Shown: positions 15,738 through 23,495 of the stretch, piece by piece
Layout of the letters: the number at the start of each line of letters is the position of its first letter
Numbering within the stretch: the stretch's first letter is position 1
Source of the DNA: Bradyrhizobium sp. Tv2a-2
Lineage (GTDB): Bacteria > Pseudomonadota > Alphaproteobacteria > Rhizobiales > Xanthobacteraceae
Direction of reading: 5' to 3'
Assembly: GCF_000472425.1 (NCBI RefSeq)
Contig: NZ_AXAI01000007.1
Coordinates: 346,255 to 410,254 of the forward strand
Length of the DNA: 64,000 nt
Notes under the pieces: model-generated
Told to the model about the DNA's origin: nothing
The model's input: only the letters and a program-made list of their open reading frames with translations
Databases searched by the model: none
Position numbers and translations under genes: made by a program

Positions 15738-17023
15738 GCGTCGAAGTCACAAAGCTTCCATCCGGGCTCACTGTCGTCACCGATACCATGCCGCATCTGG
15801 AGACCGCGGCGCTCGGCGTCTGGGCCGGCGTCGGCGGCCGCGACGAGAAGCCCAACGAGCATGGCATCTCGCATCTCCTGGAGCATATGGCGTTCAAGGG
15901 CACCACGCGGCGCAGCTCACGCGAGATCGTCGAGGAGATCGAGGCGGTAGGCGGCGATCTCAACGCGGGCACCTCGACCGAGACCACCGCCTATTATGCG
16001 CGGGTCATGAAAGCCGATGTGCCGCTGGCGCTCGACGTGCTTTCCGACATTCTCGCCAATCCCTCCTTCGTGCCGGACGAGCTCGAGCGCGAGAAGAACG
16101 TCATCGTCCAGGAGATCGGCGCTGCCCAGGACACGCCGGACGACGTCGTGTTCGAGCATTTGAATGAGCTCTGCTATCCGGAACAGCCGATGGGGCGCTC
16201 GCTGCTCGGCACCGCCAAGACGCTGAAGCGTTTCGATCGCGACATGCTGCGCGGCTATCTCGCAACTCACTATCGCGCGCCCGACATGGTGGTTGCGGCG
16301 GCCGGTGCCGTCGACCATGCGCACGTGGTGGCCGAGGTCGAGGCTCGCTTCGGCAGTTTCGACCCGACGCCGGCGCCGAAGCCGGAGCCGGCGTCGTTCG
16401 GCAAAGGCGGCTCGCGCGTGGTGCATCGCGACCTCGAGCAGGCGCATCTGACGCTGGCGCTTGAAGGCGTGCCCCAAACCGACCCGTCGCTGTTCTCGCT
16501 GCAGGTCTTCACGAACACGCTCGGCGGCGGCATGTCGTCGCGGCTGTTCCAGGAGGTGCGCGAGAAGCGCGGCCTGTGCTACTCGATCTACACCTTCCAT
16601 GCGCCCTATACCGACACCGGCTTTTTTGGCCTCTACACCGGCACGGATCCGGCTGACGCGCCCGAAATGATGGAGGTTGTGGTCGACGTCATCAACGAAT
16701 CCGTGGAGACGCTGACCGAAGCCGAGGTGGCCCGCGCCAAGGCGCAGATGAAGGCGGGGCTGCTGATGGCGCTGGAAAGCTGCTCCTCGCGCGCCGAGCA
16801 GCTCGCGCGACACATTTTGGCGTATGGCCGGCCGCAGACCCTGGAAGAGCTGATCAGTCGCATCGAGGAGGTCAGTGTCGAATCGACGCAGAACGCCGCA
16901 CGTGCGCTTCTGACGCGTAGCCGCCCTGCGGTCGTTGCATTGGGCAGCGGCAGGGGACTGGACACGGCGGTGAGTTTTGCGGAAGGATTGACGAGGTCGA
17001 AGGAGCGGGCGCGGCTGCACTGA
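15734..17023 (+). CDS. M16-family zinc peptidase (mitochondrial processing peptidase-like)
   Basis: The protein has 429 residues. The inverted zinc motif H-x-x-E-H is at residues 47-51 (H-L-L-E-H), followed about 75 residues later by the third ligand region E-R-E-K-N-V-I-V-Q-E-I. The C-terminal domain has R-G-L-C-Y-S-I-Y, the substrate-binding segment of the family. This is the alphaproteobacterial relative of mitochondrial processing peptidase beta, normally found directly after thrC. Its natural substrates are not established. It is translationally coupled to thrC by an ATGA overlap. Confidence 0.93.
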   Translation: MSVEVTKLPSGLTVVTDTMPHLETAALGVWAGVGGRDEKPNEHGISHLLEHMAFKGTTRRSSREIVEEIEAVGGDLNAGTSTETTAYYARVMKADVPLALDVLSDILANPSFVPDELEREKNVIVQEIGAAQDTPDDVVFEHLNELCYPEQPMGRSLLGTAKTLKRFDRDMLRGYLATHYRAPDMVVAAAGAVDHAHVVAEVEARFGSFDPTPAPKPEPASFGKGGSRVVHRDLEQAHLTLALEGVPQTDPSLFSLQVFTNTLGGGMSSRLFQEVREKRGLCYSIYTFHAPYTDTGFFGLYTGTDPADAPEMMEVVVDVINESVETLTEAEVARAKAQMKAGLLMALESCSSRAEQLARHILAYGRPQTLEELISRIEEVSVESTQNAARALLTRSRPAVVALGSGRGLDTAVSFAEGLTRSKERARLH

Positions 17024-17057
17024 CGGCAGTCACGCCGCGTCCGGGGGAGCATCACGG

Positions 17058-17645
17058 ATGGCCCTGTTTCGATTGCCAACGGGAGGACCGCCCGCGCTGG
17101 CGCCGCGCGGCAACGGCTTGGTATTGCGCGCGCCGCAGATGTCCGACTTTGCGCAATGGACGCATTTGCGCGAATTCAGCCGTGAATATCTCACGCCCTG
17201 GGAGCCGATCTGGCCGTCCGACGATCTCACCCGCTCCGGGTTCCGCAGGCGGCTGCGCCGCTATGCCGAAGACATCGCCGGCGACCGCTCCTATCCCTTC
17301 ATCGTTTTCCGCGAAGCGGATGGCGAGATGATCGGCGGCATCACGGTTGCCAATGTCAGGCGCGGCATCGTGCAGGCCGGGACCATCGGTTACTGGGTCG
17401 GCCAGCCGCATGCGCATCGCGGCTACATGACCGCCGCGTTGCGCGTGCTGTTGCCGACGCTGTTCGGCGAACTCAATCTGCACCGGGTCGAGGCCGCCTG
17501 CATTCCGTCCAATTTCGCCTCCATCCGCGTGCTGGAGAAATGCGGCTTCACCCGCGAGGGCCTGGCACGGCGCTATCTCTGCATCAATGGCGTCTGGCAG
17601 GATCACCTGCTGTTCGGCCTTTTGAGCGAGGATTTCCGCGGGTAG
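17058..17645 (+). CDS. RimJ/RimL-type GNAT acetyltransferase
   Basis: The 195-residue protein has a P-R-G-N-G-L-V-L-R-A-P opening, the segment G-T-I-G-Y-W-V-G, then P-H-A-H-R-G-Y-M-T-A-A-L (acetyl-CoA binding) and L-E-K-C-G-F-T-R-E-G at the C-terminus. These are typical of ribosomal-protein alanine N-acetyltransferases of the RimJ type. It lies 34 bases after the M16 peptidase gene, continuing the thrC operon, as is usual in Rhizobiales. The acceptor protein is not known from sequence. Confidence 0.88.
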   Translation: MALFRLPTGGPPALAPRGNGLVLRAPQMSDFAQWTHLREFSREYLTPWEPIWPSDDLTRSGFRRRLRRYAEDIAGDRSYPFIVFREADGEMIGGITVANVRRGIVQAGTIGYWVGQPHAHRGYMTAALRVLLPTLFGELNLHRVEAACIPSNFASIRVLEKCGFTREGLARRYLCINGVWQDHLLFGLLSEDFRG

Positions 17646-17759
17646 CCAAACGGCGTTTCGTGTGCCGGACCATTGGTCCCCTGCCACGGCTTCGCCCTGA
17701 TCGCCTTGATATAGTTTTTGCAGGGGATGACAGCCTGATGCACTCAGGACTTTCGGACA

Positions 17760-18395
17760 ATGGGTAAGACAAGCTTCAAAATCGCGACCTCCAGCCTGCT
17801 GGCGCTGATGATCGGGGCGATGGTCTCGGCAACGCCGGCGGCGTCGCAGTCGCTGACCGACCGCTTCAAGAGCCTGTTCGGCGGCAAGTCGGACGAGCCG
17901 CCGCCACCGATCGTGGACAACAAGGGGCCGGCACCTGACATCAACTGTCCGCCGGTCGGGATCCGCGCGGGCGCCTCGACCTTCGCGGTGGCCGCACCGG
18001 GCAAGGAGGCGGTCGGCAACGACGTGCGCTATCAGGCCACCATCACCAAGACCGCGCGCGAATGCATCAAGAACGGCGGCGAGATCACCGCCCGTATCGG
18101 CATTCAGGGCCGCGTCATCGTCGGCCCTGCCGGCGCGCCGACCAGCGTGGAAGTTCCGCTCCGCATCGCCGTGGTGCAGGGCGGCGTGTCCGAAAAGGTG
18201 CTGGCCACCAAGGCCTACCGCACCAATGTCGAGATAGGCGAGCAGGATAGCGTGCCGTTCTCGCTCGTGGTCGACGACCTCGTCTATCCGGAGCCGCAGG
18301 GCGCCGACGGCGACAAATACATCTTCTATATCGGCTTCGACCCGCAGGCGCTGGCCCCGGAGCCGAAGCCAAAGGCTGGGAAGAAGAAGAAGTGA
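17760..18395 (+). CDS. Exported conserved protein of unknown function
   Basis: The protein has 211 residues, and I do not recognise a named family. A signal peptide (about residues 1-30, ending P-A-A-S-Q) is followed by a proline-rich linker. A beta-rich domain then has two cysteines (in I-N-C-P-P and R-E-C-I-K-N), and the tail is lysine/proline-rich (P-K-P-K-A-G-K-K-K-K). Codon use matches the core genome. It is convergent with the ATP synthase operon, with a terminator hairpin between them. Confidence 0.75.
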   Translation: MGKTSFKIATSSLLALMIGAMVSATPAASQSLTDRFKSLFGGKSDEPPPPIVDNKGPAPDINCPPVGIRAGASTFAVAAPGKEAVGNDVRYQATITKTARECIKNGGEITARIGIQGRVIVGPAGAPTSVEVPLRIAVVQGGVSEKVLATKAYRTNVEIGEQDSVPFSLVVDDLVYPEPQGADGDKYIFYIGFDPQALAPEPKPKAGKKKK

Positions 18396-18482
18396 GCGGA
18401 GCTGATCGCGTCGAGTGTGTTGCAACCCACTCTCGGTGTCATCCCGGCCTTTCGCGACCGACGACCGTGGAGCAAGGAAAAA

Positions 18483-18509
18483 GGCCGGCGCGAGATCATC
18501 GCGCCGGCC
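18483..18509. terminator. Bidirectional terminator between the exported-protein gene and the F0 operon
   Basis: A perfect inverted repeat, GGCCGGCGCGA with TCGCGCCGGCC, has a five-base loop. On the minus strand it is followed by TTTTTCC, as expected for the end of the atp operon. On the plus strand the downstream sequence is only weakly T-rich (GGTCATTTT). Confidence 0.85.
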
Positions 18510-18536
18510 TCGGTCATTTTGGTGCCAGAATTTCCG

Positions 18537-19022
18537 TCAGTTCAGCTTTTGCCGAACGTCCGCGATTCCCTTGGTGAGCAGGTCGTCGGCGACCTGGCCC
18601 TTTACCGTCTTCGACAGGATGGTGGAGGCCGCCGCAACCGCGGCGTCGGCGGCCGCAGCGCGGACGTCGGCGAGGGCCTGGGCTTCGGCGAGTGCGATCT
18701 TGCTCTCGGCCGTCTTGGTGCGACGGGCGACGAAGTCTTCCATCTTTGTCTTGGCTTCCGCCGCGATCCGTTCGGCTTCCGCCTTGGCGCTGGCGATGAT
18801 CTCCTGCGCCTCGGATTCCGCGGTGGCGCGGCGGGCCTTGTAGTCCGCGAGCACCTTGGCCGCCTCATCCTTCAGGCGCCTGGCGTCATCCAGCTCGGCC
18901 TTGATGCGCTCGGCACGATGGTCGAGTGCGGTCAACACCGTCTTGTGCACGCCGGCATAGGCGAACACCCCCATCAGGATGACGAAGGCAACCGCAACCC
19001 AAAATTCCGGTTCGGCAAACAT
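18537..19022 (-). CDS. atpF: F0F1 ATP synthase subunit b
   Basis: The protein has 161 residues. One N-terminal membrane helix (about residues 6-24) is followed by a long charged, alanine-rich coiled coil: the peripheral stalk that holds F1 to the membrane. It lies last in the minus-strand operon atpI-atpB-atpE-b'-b. The split of F0 genes from F1 genes and the presence of two different b subunits are standard for alphaproteobacteria. No F1 genes are in this window. Confidence 0.93.
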   Translation of the reverse strand: MFAEPEFWVAVAFVILMGVFAYAGVHKTVLTALDHRAERIKAELDDARRLKDEAAKVLADYKARRATAESEAQEIIASAKAEAERIAAEAKTKMEDFVARRTKTAESKIALAEAQALADVRAAAADAAVAAASTILSKTVKGQVADDLLTKGIADVRQKLN

Positions 19023-19028
19023 CTTCCT

Positions 19029-19595
19029 CTACCCCTTCAAGGATGCGTCGACCGCGCGCTGGACCGACTTGCCGTCGGGCGCGATGCCGGTCAGCCGCTG
19101 CACGATTGCGCCGGCCGCGTCCGCCGCGATGCTGCGGACATTGCTCATCGCCGTCGTCCGCGTTGCCGCGATGGTCTTCTCGGCATCCGCAAGCTTCACG
19201 GCCAGCCGCTCTTCCAGCGTCTTGCGCTCGGCGTCCGATTGCGCGTTCAGCTTTTCGCGGGTCTCGTTGCTGATGGCCTGCGCGCGCGAACGGGCGGACG
19301 CGAGCTCGGCCTCATAGGCCTTCAGCGCGGCATCCGATTCGTCCTTGAACTTCTGCGCAGCGGCCAGATCGCCGTCGATCGCATCCTGGCGTGCATCGAT
19401 CACGCCGCCGACACGGGGCAGCGCGATGCGCGACACGATCAGGTAGAGCGCGACAAAGGCAATCGCCAGGGACACCAGTTGCGAGGCAAAGGTGTCTTTC
19501 TGGAACGGCGGAAACGCGTGCGCTCCGCCTTCGGCCTCGGTATGGGCCGCGGTGCCTTTCGCCGGCTCCTTGGCCCCGCCATGACTTTCAGCCAT
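19029..19595 (-). CDS. atpF2: F0F1 ATP synthase subunit b'
   Basis: The protein has 188 residues. The N-terminus is acidic and histidine-containing (A-E-S-H-G-G-A-K-E). A membrane helix (about residues 41-60) with I-V-S-R-I-A-L-P-R-V and a long coiled coil follow. The segment P-R-V-G-G-V-I-D-A-R-Q-D-A-I is characteristic of b'. It forms a heterodimer with subunit b in the peripheral stalk. It is separated from atpF by only 6 bases and from atpE by 31 bases. Confidence 0.92.
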   Translation of the reverse strand: MAESHGGAKEPAKGTAAHTEAEGGAHAFPPFQKDTFASQLVSLAIAFVALYLIVSRIALPRVGGVIDARQDAIDGDLAAAQKFKDESDAALKAYEAELASARSRAQAISNETREKLNAQSDAERKTLEERLAVKLADAEKTIAATRTTAMSNVRSIAADAAGAIVQRLTGIAPDGKSVQRAVDASLKG

Positions 19596-19626
19596 GGGCT
19601 ACTCCTTCAAGGCTGGCGGCCGGACC

Positions 19627-19854
19627 TTACAGCGCGAACAGCAAGAGCAGCGCGATCAGCAGCGAGAAGATGCCGAGCGCTTCGGTCACGGCGAAGCCGA
19701 AGATCAGGTTGCCGAACTGGCCCTGCGCGGCCGAGGGGTTGCGCACCGCGGCGGCAAGGTAGTTGCCGAAGATGATGCCCACGCCGGCGCCAGCGCCACC
19801 CATGCCCATGCAGGCGAGACCAGCGCCAATGTACTTCGCGGCAATCGGATCCAT
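19627..19854 (-). CDS. atpE: F0F1 ATP synthase subunit c
   Basis: This 75-residue proteolipid has two membrane helices. The first has the glycine-rich packing motif G-x-G-x-G-x-G (M-G-G-A-G-A-G-V-G). The polar loop is R-N-P-S-A-A-Q-G-Q. The proton-binding glutamate lies in F-A-V-T-E-A-L-G-I-F of the second helix. The start is the ATG at 19854; a 21-codon longer frame runs through the intergenic region and is rejected. These subunits form the rotating c-ring. Confidence 0.96.
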   Translation of the reverse strand: MDPIAAKYIGAGLACMGMGGAGAGVGIIFGNYLAAAVRNPSAAQGQFGNLIFGFAVTEALGIFSLLIALLLLFAL

Positions 19855-19894
19855 GAATCGAACTCCTTCCAGAGGTTTGGTGAGACGGGCCGGA

Positions 19895-20644
19895 TCAGTG
19901 GCCCGGATGGATAGCATCGTTGAGATAGATGCAGGTGAGGATGGCGAACACGTAGGCCTGCAGGAACGCGACCAGCAGTTCGAGCGCGGTCAGGGCGACC
20001 ACCAGCGCGAGCGGCAGCAGGGCGCCGAACCAGCCGACGAAGCCGAAGGCGCCGAGCATGGTGATGAAGCTCGCGAACACTTTCAGGGTGATGTGGCCTG
20101 CCAGCATGTTGGCGAACAGACGCACGCTGTGCGAGACCGGACGCGACAGGAAGGAGATGATCTCGATCGCCACCACCAGCGGCAGGATCACGATCGGAAC
20201 GCCTGAAGGCACGAACAGTTTGAAGAATTTCAGGCCGTTCTTGTAGAAGCCGTAGACCAGCACCGTCACGAACACCAGCAGCGCCAGCGCGGCGGTGATG
20301 ATGATGTGGCTCGATATCGTGAAGGTGTAGGGAATGATGCCGATGATGTTGGAGACGGCGATCAGCATGAAGATCGAGAACACGAAGGGGAAGAACTTCA
20401 TGCCCTCGCGGCCGGCGGTCGAGCGTATCGTGTTGGCGACGAACTCGTAGGAAAGCTCGGCCATGGACTGGAAGCGGCCGGGAACCAGCTGCTTGCCGGC
20501 AACGCCGCCGATCATCAGCAGCGAGATCAGCGCGACCGTGCCGAACATGTAGGCCGAGGAATTGGTGAAGGCGATCTCCTGATTGCCGATATGGCCGATC
20601 GTGAAGATCTTTTCGATGTTGAATTGTTCGATCGGATCGATCAT
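19895..20644 (-). CDS. atpB: F0F1 ATP synthase subunit a
   Basis: This 249-residue membrane subunit makes the proton half-channels. The essential arginine lies in H-S-V-R-L-F-A-N-M-L-A-G-H, and the C-terminal helix has L-V-A-F-L-Q-A-Y-V-F-A-I-L-T-C-I-Y-L. The N-terminus is P-I-E-Q-F-N-I-E-K-I, as in related bacteria. It lies 40 bases upstream of atpE in the operon. Confidence 0.96.
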   Translation of the reverse strand: MIDPIEQFNIEKIFTIGHIGNQEIAFTNSSAYMFGTVALISLLMIGGVAGKQLVPGRFQSMAELSYEFVANTIRSTAGREGMKFFPFVFSIFMLIAVSNIIGIIPYTFTISSHIIITAALALLVFVTVLVYGFYKNGLKFFKLFVPSGVPIVILPLVVAIEIISFLSRPVSHSVRLFANMLAGHITLKVFASFITMLGAFGFVGWFGALLPLALVVALTALELLVAFLQAYVFAILTCIYLNDAIHPGH

Positions 20645-20712
20645 CCGCGCGGAGTCTCATGCTTCGCCGGAGGGCCCGGCGTATTGAAAATTCAGTGTTC
20701 AGGCGTCAGACG

Positions 20713-21093
20713 CTATCCGAGCGGCCGGTTCTGTCCGGGGCCAACGCCCGCCGATCTCACCACGTTGACGATGCCGGCCACGAAGCCGAGCAGGAAAAAC
20801 ACGATGAGCCCGAAAGGCGACGTCGACAGCAGATGGTCGAAGCCCCAGCCAATCACCGCCCCAACAAGGACGCCGGCGACCAATTCCGATGAAAGCCGGA
20901 GAGCGCGCGCCATGGCTGATGCCCTGGCCGCTCCGTCCCCGTTTCCACTTGCGGGTTGGTCAGTCCTGATTTTGCGGCTGTCGCGGAGCGCGGACAACCG
21001 CTGGTCAAGACTTCCGAGCCTTGCGGAAAGCGCAGCTTCGTCAGGCGATTTATCGCGACTTCCATTTCCGCTGCCGTCCGTGCGTTCCGCCAT
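20713..21093 (-). CDS. atpI: ATP synthase protein I (AtpI)
   Basis: The protein is 126 residues from the ATG at 21093. A hydrophilic, charged N-terminal half is followed by two membrane helices. The first, with G-V-L-V-G-A-V-I-G-W-G-F-D, matches the AtpI/Gcn-type motif; the second is G-L-I-V-F-F-L-L-G-F-V-A-G. AtpI helps assemble the c-ring and is thought to aid Mg2+ supply. It is first in the F0 operon. A longer frame to 21165 lacks similarity. Confidence 0.88.
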   Translation of the reverse strand: MAERTDGSGNGSRDKSPDEAALSARLGSLDQRLSALRDSRKIRTDQPASGNGDGAARASAMARALRLSSELVAGVLVGAVIGWGFDHLLSTSPFGLIVFFLLGFVAGIVNVVRSAGVGPGQNRPLG

Positions 21094-21452
21094 GTTTGGA
21101 GACCCGACACGATGTCGCTGGAAACAGAAATTACGCCCGTCACCCTTTAAAGCCGCGCGGACCATACTGACCGCAAATCACCGAGTCAAGATTGCGTGTT
21201 CAATGCTTAGCTTGTTGATTCGATTGGATTTCCATCGTCCTGGCGGCATCGCTTCCACAGCGGCCGCTGCGTCGCAATGCGATGGAGCGGTTTTGGTGCC
21301 GGCGTTGGCCCCTGGCGCGGCCCGGTGGACGATTCGGCCGGAGGAGGCTGCTTCAGTCGAATCCGCCTATCGGATGCCCTGCAGGGGAGCCATTCTGTGC
21401 GCGGGGTCTGTTAGGATGAGGGATAGAAACGAGTGCCAGGGAGCCAGTCCGC

Positions 21453-22082
21453 ATGTCGCGCCAGGTCGATTATTATTTCTCGCTGTCCTCGCCCTGGGCC
21501 TATATCGGCCACAAGGTGTTTCGCGACCTGGTTGCAAGCTACGACCTGAAGGTCAACCACAAGCCGGTTGTGCTGGTGGATCTGTTTTCCGAGACCGGCG
21601 GCCTTCCGCTGATCAAGCGCCATCCGGTGCGGCAGCGCTACCGGATGGTCGAGTTGCAACGGTGGCGCGACAAGCGCGGGCTCTCGTTCCATCTGCAGCC
21701 GAAATTCTCGCCGTTCAATGCGCGGCTCGCCGACGGTGTCGCGATCGCGGCGATGGAAGCGGGCCTCGATCCCGATCCGCTTCTGCGCCGCGCCTTCGCG
21801 GCGGTGTGGGAGGACGAGCTCAACCTCGCCGACCCCGATACGGTTGCGAGGATTGCAGACAGTGTCGGCTTTCCCGGCCAAAAGCTGGTCGAGCGCTCGC
21901 CTTCCGATGCGATCAGCGCGGTCTATGAGAATAATCGCCAGGATGCCATCGCGGCCGACGTGTTCGGCTCGCCGGTCTATGTGCTGGACGGCGAGGTGTT
22001 CTGGGGCCAGGACCGTCTCGAATTGCTCGCCGACGCGTTGAAATCCGGCCGCGGTCCCTATAGGTCTCAGGGGCAGACATGA
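21453..22082 (+). CDS. 2-hydroxychromene-2-carboxylate isomerase/DsbA-like family protein
   Basis: The 209-residue protein has a thioredoxin-fold opening, V-D-Y-Y-F-S-L-S-S-P-W-A-Y-I-G. The usual C-x-x-C is replaced by S-P-W-A, as in glutathione-dependent HCCA isomerases and kappa-class glutathione transferases. The C-terminal G-S-P-V-Y-V-L-D-G-E-V-F-W-G-Q-D-R-L-E is diagnostic of the family. A naphthalene-type pathway is not present nearby, so the actual substrate is open. AGGGAG upstream supports the ATG. The TGA stop is inside a short palindromic repeat. Confidence 0.88.
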   Translation: MSRQVDYYFSLSSPWAYIGHKVFRDLVASYDLKVNHKPVVLVDLFSETGGLPLIKRHPVRQRYRMVELQRWRDKRGLSFHLQPKFSPFNARLADGVAIAAMEAGLDPDPLLRRAFAAVWEDELNLADPDTVARIADSVGFPGQKLVERSPSDAISAVYENNRQDAIAADVFGSPVYVLDGEVFWGQDRLELLADALKSGRGPYRSQGQT

Positions 22083-22123
22083 TCTGGAAAAGTGGACGCC
22101 GGTTTTCGGATAAGATCATGCTC
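22078..22123. repeat. Family-A palindromic repeat, short form
   Basis: CATGATCTGGAAAAGTGG and GGATAAGATCATG form the ends of a hairpin equivalent to the left half of the long family-A copies (29788, 39749, 40216, 45481). The isomerase gene's stop codon (22080-22082) lies in its first bases. Confidence 0.7.
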
Positions 22124-22167
22124 AATAAGTAGGGGGCTGAACACGCGTGTCACGGCGGAGCAACCGC

Positions 22168-22677
22168 ATGAGCCCGATCGCATCGCCTTCCATTTTCACC
22201 GGCCTTTTGGCCATGACCTTCTCTTGTGCGGCGCTTGGATCCGCCGTCGCGGATTCCGGCCCGGATACCGAGAACGGCCGCTATACGCTGTCGCAGACTG
22301 CCGACGGCTTTGTTCGCCTCGACACCCGGACCGGCGCGGTATCGACCTGCGGCAACAACGGCAATGGCTGGGCCTGCTACGCCGTGCCGGACGAACGCAA
22401 GGCGATGGATACCGAGATCGGACGCCTGCAGGCCGAGAACGAGAGGCTGAGGGCACAGCTCGCCTCGCGCGAGGGCGCGTCCTCCGGCAAGACCGATGAG
22501 GCTTTGCCGAAATCGGACAAGCAGGTCGCGCCGAAAGCGGAGAGCGAGCCCCGTATAGAAATTCCGCTGCCGAGCGATGCCGACGTCGATCGCGTGATGT
22601 CGTTCCTGGAGCGCGCCTGGCGGCGGCTGGTCGAGATGGCCAACCGCGTTCAGCGCGATGCGTCGGGGAAGATCTGA
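22168..22677 (+). CDS. Exported coiled-coil protein of unknown function
   Basis: The protein is 169 residues from the ATG at 22168, which has GGAG seven bases upstream; a GTG at 22147 is the alternative. The signal peptide is about residues 1-30. A small domain with two cysteines follows (S-T-C-G-N-N-G-N-G-W-A-C-Y-A-V), in which a threonine/glycine-rich strand pattern precedes the pair. A coiled coil (about residues 75-95, heptads with L and E), a charged linker and a C-terminal amphipathic helix complete it. I recognise the layout as a common Rhizobiales hypothetical but know no function. Confidence 0.75.
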   Translation: MSPIASPSIFTGLLAMTFSCAALGSAVADSGPDTENGRYTLSQTADGFVRLDTRTGAVSTCGNNGNGWACYAVPDERKAMDTEIGRLQAENERLRAQLASREGASSGKTDEALPKSDKQVAPKAESEPRIEIPLPSDADVDRVMSFLERAWRRLVEMANRVQRDASGKI

Positions 22678-22689
22678 GGTCTGCGCGCG

Positions 22690-22806
22690 GCGTCGCCTCG
22701 GCGAAAGCCGGGACTCATACAGCGGAATCGATCCTTGATGTTCGGTGGCAGACGACCTTCGCATGATAACCGCTTGGGGTTATGGGCCCGGCTTTCGCCG
22801 GGACGA
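22690..22806. repeat. Family-D intergenic repeat
   Basis: GGCGAAAGCCGGG near the left end and CCCGGCTTTCGCC near the right end are inverted copies of each other, with less ordered sequence between. Similar GGAATGAC/GTCATTCC-type elements occur at 26131-26240, 29923-30029, 32844-32944 and 52408-52491. It fills the gap before the YjbQ gene. Confidence 0.55.
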
Positions 22807-22859
22807 ATTTGAAATGACGCCCTTGAAATGACGACTTTGAAATATTGTGAGAGTTCAAC

Positions 22860-23333
22860 GTGACGTCGCCCAGATCAGTCTCCCGCACCCCGCCGTCGGC
22901 CGTCACCGCGGATACAATCGTCACATCGCAACTGGAGGTGCAGACGGCAGGCGTGGGATTTTTCGATATCACCAGCGAGGTTGCCGCCTTCCTGCGCGAA
23001 GCCCATGCGCGGGAAGGAGCGGTCACAGCCTTCATCCGCCACACCTCGGCTTCACTGACCATCCAGGAAAATGCCGATCCGTCCGTGCTCGACGATCTCG
23101 CCACCGCGCTCGACCGGCTGGCGCCGCAGGGCGCGGGGTGGACCCACGACACCGAGGGGCCCGACGACATGCCCGCTCATATCAGGACCATGCTGACCTC
23201 GGTCTCGCTGACCATTCCTGTGCTCGCCGGCAAACTCGCGCTCGGCACCTGGCAGGCGATCTATCTGGTCGAGCATCGCAAGGCTCCGCACCGCCGCCAG
23301 ATCGTGCTGCAGTTTTGCGGCCGCATCGCCTAG
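22860..23333 (+). CDS. YjbQ/UPF0047 family protein
   Basis: The protein is 157 residues from a GTG at 22860. Family motifs are clear: I-R-H-T-S-A-S-L-T-I-Q-E-N-A-D-P-S-V in the centre and L-G-T-W-Q-A-I-Y-L-V-E-H-R near the C-terminus. The metal-site histidines lie in these and in H-D-T-E-G-P-D-D-M-P-A-H. YjbQ homologues show weak secondary thiamine-phosphate synthase activity in E. coli; the physiological role is unclear. The TAG stop is the first three bases of a family-B repeat. Confidence 0.92.
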   Translation: MTSPRSVSRTPPSAVTADTIVTSQLEVQTAGVGFFDITSEVAAFLREAHAREGAVTAFIRHTSASLTIQENADPSVLDDLATALDRLAPQGAGWTHDTEGPDDMPAHIRTMLTSVSLTIPVLAGKLALGTWQAIYLVEHRKAPHRRQIVLQFCGRIA

Positions 23334-23434
23334 AGCATTTCCGGTTCTGATTGAAGCAGAACCGAAGCTCTAGATTCTTGTTTTGACGCGTTTTCTTCAC
23401 GCGAACCGGTGTCCACTTCGCTCGAAAACGCTCT
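23331..23434. repeat. Family-B palindromic repeat, copy 2
   Basis: It begins TAGAGCATTTCCGGTTCTG and contains the hairpin GGTTCTGATTGAAGCAGAACC, then TTTTGACGCGTTTTCTTCAC, and ends TCGAAAACGCTCT. It matches the inverted copy at 1924-2023. It contributes the stop codon of the YjbQ gene. Confidence 0.85.
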
Positions 23435-23443
23435 AAAAACAAA

Positions 23444-23470
23444 ACGGCCGCGGGAAGCTCCCGCGGCCGT
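23444..23470 (-). terminator. Intrinsic terminator of the MFS transporter gene
   Basis: A 12-base-pair perfect stem, ACGGCCGCGGGA with TCCCGCGGCCGT, has a three-base loop. Reading on the minus strand it is followed by TTTGTTTTTAGAG. It lies 25 bases after the transporter stop. Confidence 0.88.
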
Positions 23471-23495
23471 TGCTTCGAGCGAACTTGCTCGTTGA